Source: an uncultured Campylobacter sp.
GTDB taxonomy: Bacteria; Campylobacterota; Campylobacteria; Campylobacterales; Campylobacteraceae
Length of the DNA: 5,163 bases
Direction: 5' to 3'
Assembly: GCF_937997465.1 (NCBI RefSeq)
Contig: NZ_CALKTQ010000067.1
Coordinates: forward strand, 1 to 5,163
Position numbers and translations under genes: made by a program. Below are positions 1 through 5,163 of the stretch, piece by piece (the stretch's first letter is position 1; every line of letters begins with the position of its first letter). Below the pieces are notes generated by a model. That model worked only from the letters and a program-made list of their open reading frames with translations. It had not been told where the DNA came from and did not search any database.

Positions 1-109
1 TATTTAGCGTACGGCTCGCCACTATCGTTTGACCGTTAAATTTCTTGTAAAACTCACAGACCAAGACCGAGCCGCTAAAAGGTTGTGTGTATTTCATTGC
101 TTCCCACAT
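1..109 (-). CDS. Possible 5' end of an unrecognised leftward gene, cut by the left edge
   Basis: The leftward frame is open from just below a TAA at 146-148 to the window edge, about 48 codons. Two ATG codons lie in it, at 109-107 (MWEAMKYTQPFSG...) and 97-95 (MKYTQPFSGSVLVCEFYKK...). The second has a GGGAAG a few bases upstream and is perhaps the better start; the first has no clear ribosome-binding site. The peptide has a protein-like mix of hydrophobic, aromatic and charged residues and continues past the edge at ...QTIVASRTLN. Codons above the first ATG also read like protein (ATIGFHFLSDSF) but have no ATG, GTG or TTG. This could therefore be a gene remnant or frameshifted copy instead of an intact gene. 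I do not recognise the family and assign no function. An open frame of this length can occur by chance. Confidence 0.3.
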   Translation of the reverse strand, partial: MWEAMKYTQPFSGSVLVCEFYKKFNGQTIVASRTLN

Positions 110-145
110 AAAACTATCACTCAGAAAGTGAAAGCCTATCGTAGC

Positions 146-277
146 TTATGGTATCCATGACTTCGTGAGATTAAATTTGATATCGTTTGGAGATAAATTT
201 ATGCCGTAAAGGTGCGGGTCTTGGCGAGTAAGCAACTAAATTTAAAAAATCGGTCAAATTTGACTAAAAATAAAAGG
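146..277. other. Intergenic stretch with no gene seen
   Basis: All six frames are broken by stops within short distances; the longest leftward scraps are about 17-20 codons and look like nothing known. No tRNA, transposon end or CRISPR-like repeat is visible. It contains four AAATTT words, one inside the perfect 12-bp palindrome GTCAAATTTGAC at 253-264. If the reading frame at the left edge is a real gene, its promoter should lie here, but I see no convincing -35/-10 pair. Confidence 0.5.
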
Positions 278-305
278 ATTTAAGCCGAATCAAATCGGCT
301 TAAAT
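266..305 (-). terminator. Rho-independent terminator of the SurA-like gene
   Basis: A perfect 11-bp inverted repeat (ATTTAAGCCGA at 278-288, TCGGCTTAAAT at 295-305) has a 6-base loop. Reading leftward it is followed by CC and then a T-rich run (TTTTATTTTT, complement of 266-275). It begins 18 bases past the stop codon of the leftward gene at 324-326, which is the expected place for its terminator. Confidence 0.85.
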
Positions 306-323
306 TTGCGCTCAAATTTGAGT

Positions 324-1160
324 TTATCGTAGATATTTGACGTTGGCTTTGGCGCGGAGTTTGTTGAAATATTCGCCGATGACGCGGTCTTGCTCGAGTT
401 TATAAAGCGCGTTCATCGCCTCGTCTCTGACCTCGTCAAATTCAGGCATCGTTTGTCCCTTTTTAGACGCTACGTAAAACATCTCAAAGCCCTCTGGAGT
501 CTGAAAAATCTGCGTGAAAGTGCCATCCGGGGTCTGCTGAAATATCGTTCGTAGTTGAGGCGGGATCTGCTCGCTTTTTAGATCCAGGACGTCCATGTGC
601 ACGCTGTGGTTGGTATTCATCGGGGAGCTGTGTCTAGCTGCTTCTAAAAGCTGCATCGAAGGTGCCACGTATCTAGTCACGCTCACGTCGGTAAAGTGCG
701 CGAAAAGGTCGCGATTTTGCTCGAAATACGCTCTCGCTGCGTTTTCCGAGATGTTGATTTTAGCGTCGGCAAATATGCTTTGATATAGCTTTTCTTGTTT
801 TATACTTTTTGCGACGTCGTCTTTAAACTGCGCGTAGTCGCCGCCCTTTGATAGCACGGCCGAGCGCAGATCTGAGGCGCTCATACCGCTCTCGCTTGCT
901 ATCTTTTGCAGCCTTTGATTTAGCTCGTAGTCGCTGGCTTCGATTTTTAGGTTTTTGATCTGTGCGGTTTCGAGTCTATCGCGGATCAGTAAATTTAGCG
1001 CGTTGGCTTCGCTTGTTTGCAGCTGCGCGGCGGCTTTGCGTACTTCGTTTACGGTGATGGGTTCGTTTTCGATGATGACGGCTATGCCGTTTGAGATCTG
1101 GCTCGCGTTAGCCATACAAAAACTGAGAAAAAACGCGGCGAATGAGATCTTTTTTAACAT
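324..1160 (-). CDS. SurA/PpiC-type periplasmic chaperone (peptidyl-prolyl isomerase-like)
   Basis: This 278-residue secreted protein probably helps unfolded outer-membrane and periplasmic proteins fold. Residues 1-19 form a signal peptide: lysines at 3-4, a hydrophobic core at 5-16, and an A17-N18-A19 cleavage site before S20. Cys15 is not a lipobox because Phe precedes it. Residues about 24-150 resemble the helical SurA N-domain, starting with the typical 'N-x-I-A-V-I-I-E-N-E-P-I-T' type segment. A compact parvulin-like domain follows at about 155-235, ending with QTPEGFEMFYVASKKG, and a helix returns to the N-domain at 238-272. The glycine-rich GGDLG segment of active parvulins is not visible, so catalysis is doubtful. 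Size, composition and the divergent position next to gltX match my recollection of C. jejuni Cj1289, a SurA-like protein. ATG at 1160 is preceded by AAAGG six bases away. Family confidence is high; the precise role is inferred. Confidence 0.85.
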   Translation of the reverse strand: MLKKISFAAFFLSFCMANASQISNGIAVIIENEPITVNEVRKAAAQLQTSEANALNLLIRDRLETAQIKNLKIEASDYELNQRLQKIASESGMSASDLRSAVLSKGGDYAQFKDDVAKSIKQEKLYQSIFADAKINISENAARAYFEQNRDLFAHFTDVSVTRYVAPSMQLLEAARHSSPMNTNHSVHMDVLDLKSEQIPPQLRTIFQQTPDGTFTQIFQTPEGFEMFYVASKKGQTMPEFDEVRDEAMNALYKLEQDRVIGEYFNKLRAKANVKYLR

Positions 1161-1189
1161 ATAAAACCTTTGTTTAAGTCTAAAGTAAA

Positions 1190-1195
1190 TATAAT
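1190..1195 (+). promoter_or_regulatory. Putative -10 box for the gltX operon
   Basis: A perfect TATAAT stands 52 bases ahead of the gltX ATG, in A/T-rich sequence with no good -35, as is usual for Campylobacter sigma-70 promoters. A second candidate, TATAAC at 1204-1209, is weaker. The assignment rests on sequence alone. Confidence 0.5.
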
Positions 1196-1201
1196 TTGAG
1201 C

Positions 1202-1210
1202 ATTATAACA
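1202..1210 (-). promoter_or_regulatory. Putative extended -10 promoter for the SurA-like gene
   Basis: Reading leftward the sequence is TGTTATAAT, a consensus TATAAT with the TGn extension. It lies 41 bases upstream of the ATG at 1160. The -35 region (CTTGCG or TTGCGC, around 1225-1230) is weak. It overlaps the start region of the opposing gltX promoter candidate. Confidence 0.55.
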
Positions 1211-1247
1211 TTTTAAATTTAAGCGCAAGCTATAAAGGTAAAATTTA

Positions 1248-2639
1248 ATGCAAAATTCACAAATAGTAACTAGATTTGCCCCCTCTCCGACCGGATATCT
1301 GCACATCGGCGGGCTTAGGACGGCGCTTTATAACTACTTATACGCTAGAGCAAACGGCGGCAAATTTCTGCTGCGTATCGAAGATACCGACCTAAAACGA
1401 AACTCCGAAGAAGCCACGCAAGCGATAAAAGAGGCCTTTGCCTGGTGCGGGCTGGATCACGACGGCGAGGTGACGTATCAGTCGCGTAGATTTGACGTAT
1501 ATAAAGAGTACGTACAAAAGCTGTTAGCCGAGGGCAAAGCCTATAAATGCTACATGAGCAAAGACGAGCTAGACGCTCTGCGCGCCGAGCAAGAAGCGCG
1601 AAAAGAGAGGCCCAAATACGACAATCGCTACCGCGAATTTACCGGTACTCCGCCCGCGGGAGTCGAGCCCGTCATCCGTATCAAAGCGCCTCTAAGCGGC
1701 GAGATCGTGATCGACGACGGTATCAAAGGTGAGGTCAAATTTAGAGTCGAGGATATCCTGGATGATTTTATCATCGCGCGCTCTGACGGCACTCCGACGT
1801 ATAACTTCACGGTCGTGATAGATGACGCGCTAATGGGCGTAACAGACGTCATCCGCGGCGACGATCATCTATCAAATACCCCGAAGCAAATCGTACTCTA
1901 CGATGCGCTTGGTTTTAAGGCGCCAAAATTTTACCACGTCGCGATGATAAACGGCGAAGACGGCAGCAAACTAAGCAAACGCCACGGCGCAACCGACGTG
2001 ATGGAGTATAAGCGCATGGGCTATCTGCCTGAGGCTCTTTTAAATTTCCTCGTGCGCCTAGGCTGGAGCCACGGAAATGACGAAATTTTCGGCATGGGCG
2101 ATATGCTAAAGTACTTCGATCCGCACGATATAAACAAGAGCTCAAGCACCTATAACGCAAGCAAGCTAGAGTGGCTAAACGCCCACTATATCAAGACTCT
2201 GCCGTACGAGAGACTAGCAAAAGAGATGCTTGAATTTGACATAGATTTTAAAGCGATGCCAAAGGGCGAAGTGCTGTTAAATTCATTGCGCGAACGCTCA
2301 AAAACGCTAGTTGAAATGAGCCAGAGCGCAAGAACGATCATAAACGCTCCAAGCGCATACGACGAGAAAGCCTACGCTAAATTTATCACACCCGAAAGCA
2401 AGGAAAATTTGGCTAAATTTGCCGAAATTTTGGGCGAAAATTTGGACGCCAAAGGCTACGAGGAGATGACGGCTAAATTTTTAGAAGCAAACGGCTTAAA
2501 GCTAAAAGACTTAGCTCAGGCGCTTCGCGTCGCGCTAACGGGAAATAGCGTAAGCCCGGGGATATTTGAGGTGCTCGAAGTTTTGGGCACGGACGAGACG
2601 AAAAAACGAATAAGAAATATTTTAAAGGAGAACAAATGA
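1248..2639 (+). CDS. gltX: Glutamyl-tRNA synthetase
   Basis: A class I aminoacyl-tRNA synthetase of 463 residues that joins glutamate to tRNA(Glu) using ATP, in the cytoplasm. The N-terminal RFAPSPTG (9-16) leads into the HIGH-type motif HIGG (19-22). LRIEDTDLKRN (42-52) follows, and the catalytic core contains DDFIIARSDGTPTYNF (172-187) and VIRGDDHLSNTPKQ (201-214). KLSKR, the KMSKS motif, is at 241-245. The helical anticodon-binding part runs from about 320 to the end. The four-cysteine zinc site of some GluRS is absent; only C67 and C101 are seen. Epsilonproteobacteria usually carry two GluRS paralogues, one specialised for tRNA(Gln). From remembered sequences this one resembles the general, tRNA(Glu)-charging type (H. 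pylori HP0476-like, C. jejuni Cj1288c), and numbering as gltX1 or gltX2 is inconsistent between genomes. ATG at 1248 follows AAAGG at 1234-1238. It is the first gene of the operon and overlaps the malic enzyme gene by four bases. Confidence 0.97.
   Translation: MQNSQIVTRFAPSPTGYLHIGGLRTALYNYLYARANGGKFLLRIEDTDLKRNSEEATQAIKEAFAWCGLDHDGEVTYQSRRFDVYKEYVQKLLAEGKAYKCYMSKDELDALRAEQEARKERPKYDNRYREFTGTPPAGVEPVIRIKAPLSGEIVIDDGIKGEVKFRVEDILDDFIIARSDGTPTYNFTVVIDDALMGVTDVIRGDDHLSNTPKQIVLYDALGFKAPKFYHVAMINGEDGSKLSKRHGATDVMEYKRMGYLPEALLNFLVRLGWSHGNDEIFGMGDMLKYFDPHDINKSSSTYNASKLEWLNAHYIKTLPYERLAKEMLEFDIDFKAMPKGEVLLNSLRERSKTLVEMSQSARTIINAPSAYDEKAYAKFITPESKENLAKFAEILGENLDAKGYEEMTAKFLEANGLKLKDLAQALRVALTGNSVSPGIFEVLEVLGTDETKKRIRNILKENK
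2624..2639 (+). promoter_or_regulatory. Ribosome-binding site and ATGA start-stop overlap
   Basis: AAAGGAG (2624-2630) lies inside the end of gltX, five bases before the ATG at 2636. The gltX stop TGA (2637-2639) overlaps that ATG as ATGA. This fixes the start of the malic enzyme gene and suggests that translation of the two genes is coupled. Confidence 0.8.
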
Positions 2640-3889
2640 CACACGTAACTAACGAAGAGGCGCTCGCGTATCACGAGGGCGGCAAGATAGAGATAAAAGT
2701 AAAAACCCCGTGCGCGACGGCAAAAGACCTATCTATGGCGTACACGCCGGGTGTTGCGGTACCTTGTAAAGAGATCGAGGCCAACAACGAACTAGCCTAC
2801 AAATACACCAACAAAGCAAATTTAGTAGCCGTCATCACCGACGGTACGGCCGTGCTCGGTCTAGGCGACATCGGCGCGGTAGCGGGCAAGCCGGTAATGG
2901 AAGGCAAAGCGGTTTTGTTTAAAAAATTTGCAAATGTAGACGCCTTTGACATCGAGCTAGACGAGCATGATCCTGATAAGATCGTAGAGATCTGCAAAGC
3001 GCTCTCTCCGACTTTCGGCGGCATAAATTTAGAAGACATCCGCGCTCCAAAGTGCTTTGAGATCGAGCGTAAACTACAAGAAGCAGTCGATATCCCGGTC
3101 ATGCACGACGACCAGCACGGCACGGCGATGATAACAAGTGCGGGCATAATAAACGCGATGGAGATTTCGGGCAAAGACATCTCTAAAATCAAAATCGTAG
3201 TTAGCGGCGCGGGCGCGGCAGGCATCGCATGCGCTAAGATGTATAAAGCGCTTGGCGCAAAACACATCGTGATGGTTGATAGTAAGGGCGTGATCCACAA
3301 AGGCCGCACCGATCTAACTCCAGAAAAGCTAGAATTTGCCCTAGAAACCGCAGATAGAACGCTAGCGGACGCGATGAAGTGCGCGGATATGTTCCTAGGC
3401 CTTAGCAAGCCTGGCGTCGTAACCAAAGAAATGGTTGCGTCTATGAACGACGAGCCGATTATTTTTGCGCTTGCTAACCCGACTCCGGAGATCTTTCCTG
3501 AAGACGTCGCAAGCGTGCGAAACGACGTGATGATGGGAACCGGCCGTAGCGACTATCCAAACCAGGTAAATAACGTTCTTGGCTTTCCGTTTATATTCCG
3601 CGGCGCGCTAGACGTCAGAGCTAAAAAAATCACCGAAAATATGAAAATGGCTGCGGCGCGCGCGCTTGCAAATTTGGCTAAAGAGCCCGTTCCTGCGGAG
3701 GTTTGCGAGGCGTTTGGCGTAAAAGAGCTAAAATTTGGCAAAGACTACATCATACCAAAACCGTTTGACAATCGCGTGCTTTTAGCCGTGGCTCCTGCGG
3801 TAGCGCAAGCTGCAGTCGACGACGGCGTAGCTAGAGTGAAGGATTTTGACGTAAAAGCCTATACCGAAAAGCTAGCGAAGGGTCTGTAA
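2636..3889 (+). CDS. maeB: NAD(P)-dependent malic enzyme, short form
   Basis: A cytoplasmic enzyme that oxidatively decarboxylates malate to pyruvate and CO2 while reducing NAD(P). At 417 residues it contains only the malic enzyme part and lacks the phosphotransacetylase-like C-terminal domain of the about 760-residue E. coli MaeB. SMAYTPGVAVPC (33-44) carries catalytic Tyr36, and MEGKAVLFKKF (88-98) carries the candidate catalytic Lys91. NLEDI (131-135) and HDDQHGTA (157-164) supply the acidic metal ligands Glu133, Asp134 and Asp159. The dinucleotide fold starts at GAGAAG (191-196), and Asp215 in VDSKG sits at the end of the next strand, which favours NAD but does not prove it. LANPTPEI (279-286) and the NQVNNVLGFPF stretch (309-319) are family hallmarks. 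In asaccharolytic Campylobacter it would feed pyruvate from C4 acids (inference). It is the second gene of the operon. The symbol is by family; C. jejuni Cj1287c is the remembered counterpart. Confidence 0.95.
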   Translation: MTHVTNEEALAYHEGGKIEIKVKTPCATAKDLSMAYTPGVAVPCKEIEANNELAYKYTNKANLVAVITDGTAVLGLGDIGAVAGKPVMEGKAVLFKKFANVDAFDIELDEHDPDKIVEICKALSPTFGGINLEDIRAPKCFEIERKLQEAVDIPVMHDDQHGTAMITSAGIINAMEISGKDISKIKIVVSGAGAAGIACAKMYKALGAKHIVMVDSKGVIHKGRTDLTPEKLEFALETADRTLADAMKCADMFLGLSKPGVVTKEMVASMNDEPIIFALANPTPEIFPEDVASVRNDVMMGTGRSDYPNQVNNVLGFPFIFRGALDVRAKKITENMKMAAARALANLAKEPVPAEVCEAFGVKELKFGKDYIIPKPFDNRVLLAVAPAVAQAAVDDGVARVKDFDVKAYTEKLAKGL

Positions 3890-4516
3890 ATGAAAAACGT
3901 CAGGCTCATCTCTCACCCGCTCATCGAGCACAAACTAGCGATTTTAAGGGATAAAAACACTGAGCCGTTTCAGTTTAGGATGCTCGTGGATGAGATCAGC
4001 CACCTGATGATATTTGAGGCGACTAGGGATCTGGCGCTACGCGACGTGAGCGTGCAGACCCCGGTCGCCCAGGCCCAGGCTAAAAAGCTCGCGACAAAGG
4101 TGATGATTTGCCCGATTTTGCGAGCGGCTCTGGGTATGCTTGATAGCGTATTTACGATTATTCCGGATGCTAGCGTGGGCTTTTTGGGCTTTCAGCGAAA
4201 CGAAAAGACCGCAGAGGCGGAGTTTTTCTACGCCAAGCTGCCTCGCGACGCCAAAAACCGCCTAGCCATCATCATCGATCCGATGTTTGCTACCGGCGGT
4301 ACGGCTATCGACGCGGTTAAATTTCTGCGCGAAAACGGCATAAAGCAGATCAAATTTATCTCTATCATCGCCGCTCCAGAAGGGCTAAAGCGCTTTAGCG
4401 AGGTTTACCCGGACGTAGAGGTCTATACGGCTGCGATCGACGAGCGACTAAACGAGAAAAACTACATCGTGCCGGGCCTTGGCGACGCTGGCGATAGGGT
4501 GTTTAATACGCTTTAA
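3890..4516 (+). CDS. upp: Uracil phosphoribosyltransferase
   Basis: This salvage enzyme converts uracil and PRPP to UMP and pyrophosphate in the cytoplasm. The 208 residues equal the usual length. ICPILRAALGM (73-83) is the conserved flexible-loop region, and IIIDPMFATGGTA (127-139) is the PRPP-binding loop with Asp130. YIVPGLGDAGDR (192-203) is the uracil-binding C-terminal signature. The ATG at 3890 follows the malic enzyme stop TAA (3887-3889) with no gap. GAAGGG at 3877-3882, inside the upstream gene, gives a ribosome-binding site seven bases away. It is the last gene of the three-gene operon, followed 50 bases later by a strong terminator. The alternative would be another phosphoribosyltransferase, but the uracil signature settles it. 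Confidence 0.97.
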   Translation: MKNVRLISHPLIEHKLAILRDKNTEPFQFRMLVDEISHLMIFEATRDLALRDVSVQTPVAQAQAKKLATKVMICPILRAALGMLDSVFTIIPDASVGFLGFQRNEKTAEAEFFYAKLPRDAKNRLAIIIDPMFATGGTAIDAVKFLRENGIKQIKFISIIAAPEGLKRFSEVYPDVEVYTAAIDERLNEKNYIVPGLGDAGDRVFNTL

Positions 4517-4565
4517 ATTTGACGAACTCGGACGAGCAAATTTAGCTTAATTGTGCCGTAAATTT

Positions 4566-4607
4566 AGCCGAATTTGACTGCGATTTATGCGGTTAGATTC
4601 GGCTTTT
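4566..4607 (+). terminator. Rho-independent terminator of the gltX-malic enzyme-upp operon
   Basis: AGCCGAATTTGACTGC (4566-4581) pairs with GCGGTTAGATTCGGCT (4589-4604) over all 16 positions, three of them G-T. The loop is the 7 bases 4582-4588, and a T run closes it (4604-4607, then GTCT). It starts 50 bases after the upp stop. The T run is short, so efficiency may be moderate. Confidence 0.85.
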
Positions 4608-4680
4608 GTCTAGTCAAATTTAGCGTAAATTTACTCTCGTCTTTACGGCGCGACATTATCAAATTTGGATTTAACTCGTA

Positions 4681-4698
4681 AAATTTGACGTCAAATTT
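4681..4698. repeat. 18-bp perfect palindrome upstream of the ribonuclease gene
   Basis: AAATTTGACGTCAAATTT is identical to its own reverse complement and lies 43 bases before the TTG start of the ribonuclease. The position suits an operator, and a weak -10-like TAAAAT (4679-4684) overlaps its left edge. However, AAATTT and TCAAATTTGA-like words are common all over the window, so it may be a product of that bias. Confidence 0.45.
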
Positions 4699-4704
4699 AA
4701 CCCC

Positions 4705-4718
4705 GAAGCGAGCGCTTC
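4705..4718 (+). promoter_or_regulatory. Small hairpin just ahead of the ribonuclease ribosome-binding site
   Basis: GAAGCG (4705-4710) and CGCTTC (4713-4718) are perfect inverted repeats. With a realistic loop the stem is 5 bp (GAAGC/GCTTC around GAGC). It ends 11 bases before AAAAGG (4730-4735). No T run follows, so it is not a terminator. A leader-RNA or protein-binding role is speculative. Confidence 0.3.
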
Positions 4719-4741
4719 AAATTTATTCCAAAAGGTCTTTT

Positions 4742-5163
4742 TTGAACAAACAACTACTTAGAAACGTCATCTTACCGCTGGCCGTTTTGCTGCTCGCGGC
4801 GCTGTTTAAATTTATCGTCCCGGGTAGCTCGGCCGTTCCCGGTCAAAATCAACCGCAAAGCGAATTTAGAGGAAACGGCGAAGGCAAAAACGTAGCCGCT
4901 GCGCCGAGCGTAAACGTCGTAAAAGACGGCACTTACACCTCAAAAGACGAGGTTGCGGCGTATATTTATAAATTCGGCGAGTTGCCGCAAAACTTCATCA
5001 CCAAAAAAGAAGCTCTCGCGCTCGGATGGGACGCCAAAGGCGGCAATCTATGGCAGGTTACGGACAAAAAAAGTATCGGCGGCGACCGCTTTTCAAATAG
5101 AGAAAAAAAGCTGCCCGAAGCTAGCGGGCGAAAGTGGTTTGAGTGTGATATCGGATATAGCGG
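4742..5163 (+). CDS. Exported barnase-family ribonuclease, 3' end cut by the window
   Basis: A guanine-preferring endoribonuclease of the barnase (microbial N1/T1) family is predicted, acting outside the cytoplasm. The 140 visible codons have no stop. Residues 1-7 are basic and 8-26 hydrophobic (VILPLAVLLLAALFKFIV), giving a signal peptide with a possible SSA cleavage site at 29-31, or a membrane anchor. A linker runs to about 58. From 59 the sequence follows barnase without gaps at an offset of 61 residues: LPQNFITKKEALALGW (81-96), KSIGGDRFSNRE (110-121) and KLPEASGRKWFECDIGYS (123-140). Lys88, Arg120, Lys123 and the catalytic base Glu134 match barnase Lys27, Arg59, Lys62 and Glu73. The counterparts of Arg83, Arg87 and His102 lie beyond the edge, so activity cannot be judged. 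The TTG start is chosen because AAAAGG (4730-4735) is six bases upstream and the signal begins there; an in-frame TTG at 4685 has no such site. No barstar-like inhibitor is in view. Confidence 0.88.
   Translation, partial: MNKQLLRNVILPLAVLLLAALFKFIVPGSSAVPGQNQPQSEFRGNGEGKNVAAAPSVNVVKDGTYTSKDEVAAYIYKFGELPQNFITKKEALALGWDAKGGNLWQVTDKKSIGGDRFSNREKKLPEASGRKWFECDIGYS

Noticed and set aside
1113..1118. Cys15 of the SurA-like protein as a lipoprotein attachment site
   Set aside because: The residue before the cysteine is Phe, not Gly, Ala or Ser, while a normal A-N-A signal peptidase I site follows at 17-19.
595..1164. Plus-strand open frames opposite the SurA-like gene (595-783 and 955-1164)
   Set aside because: Short, without ribosome-binding sites, and antisense to a well-supported secreted protein.
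1547..2160. Small frames within gltX (1547-1732 plus, 1628-1852 minus, 1915-2160 minus)
   Set aside because: Overlap the conserved catalytic core of gltX; the Arg-rich translations are typical of out-of-frame reading.
2797..3426. A 209-codon open frame on the minus strand opposite the malic enzyme gene
   Set aside because: It lies entirely antisense to conserved malic enzyme motifs, its translation is Ser/Pro/Ala-rich low-information sequence, and it has no family likeness. It mirrors the codon pattern of the real gene.
4515..4543. Imperfect hairpin AAATTTG/CAAATTT with inner CTCG/CGAG right at the upp stop codon
   Set aside because: It has a five-base bulge, no T run and depends on the ubiquitous AAATTT word. 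The real terminator at 4566-4607 is far stronger.
4685..4687. Upstream in-frame TTG as an alternative start for the ribonuclease
   Set aside because: It lies in the palindrome with no ribosome-binding site, and would put polar residues ahead of the signal sequence that starts cleanly at 4742.
1..5163. Transposons, CRISPR arrays, tRNA or rRNA genes
   Set aside because: Looked for terminal inverted repeats with transposase frames, regularly spaced repeats and cloverleaf features; none was seen.

Overview
The window looks like chromosomal DNA from a Campylobacterota species, most likely a Campylobacter of the moderate-GC group (concisus/curvus/rectus/showae-like) rather than C. jejuni. Three things point there. 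The order SurA-like periplasmic protein, divergent from gltX, malic enzyme and upp, matches what I recall of the C. jejuni Cj1289 / Cj1288c / Cj1287c / Cj1286c neighbourhood. The start signals are AAAGG/AAAGGAG-type with TATAAT promoters. The hexamer AAATTT is extremely frequent (about 37 copies by eye in 5.2 kb). The genus call is inference from memory, not a database result.

Layout. Positions 1-145 hold the 5' part of a possible leftward reading frame that runs off the left edge and that I do not recognise. Positions 146-277 show no gene, and 266-305 is a strong leftward terminator. Positions 324-1160 (minus) encode a secreted SurA/PpiC-type periplasmic chaperone. The 87-bp gap 1161-1247 is a divergent promoter region with two TATAAT boxes on opposite strands. 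Positions 1248-4516 (plus) are a compact three-gene operon: gltX (glutamyl-tRNA synthetase), a short NAD(P)-dependent malic enzyme, and upp (uracil phosphoribosyltransferase). Its junctions are a 4-bp ATGA overlap and a zero-base gap. A 16-bp stem terminator (4566-4607) closes it.

The 225-bp gap 4517-4741 is rich in AAATTT words and carries an 18-bp perfect palindrome and a small hairpin ahead of the last gene. From 4742 to the right edge lies the N-terminal two thirds or so of a barnase-family ribonuclease. It has a TTG start and a hydrophobic export signal, and it is cut by the window before the last catalytic residues. This gene was the least expected content.

How the genes work together: gltX, the malic enzyme and upp are housekeeping functions (translation, malate-to-pyruvate carbon flow, pyrimidine salvage) that share a transcript rather than a pathway. 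The SurA-like protein serves envelope biogenesis. The barnase-like enzyme is predicted to act outside the cytoplasm. Any barstar-type inhibitor would have to be encoded outside this window, since none is visible here.
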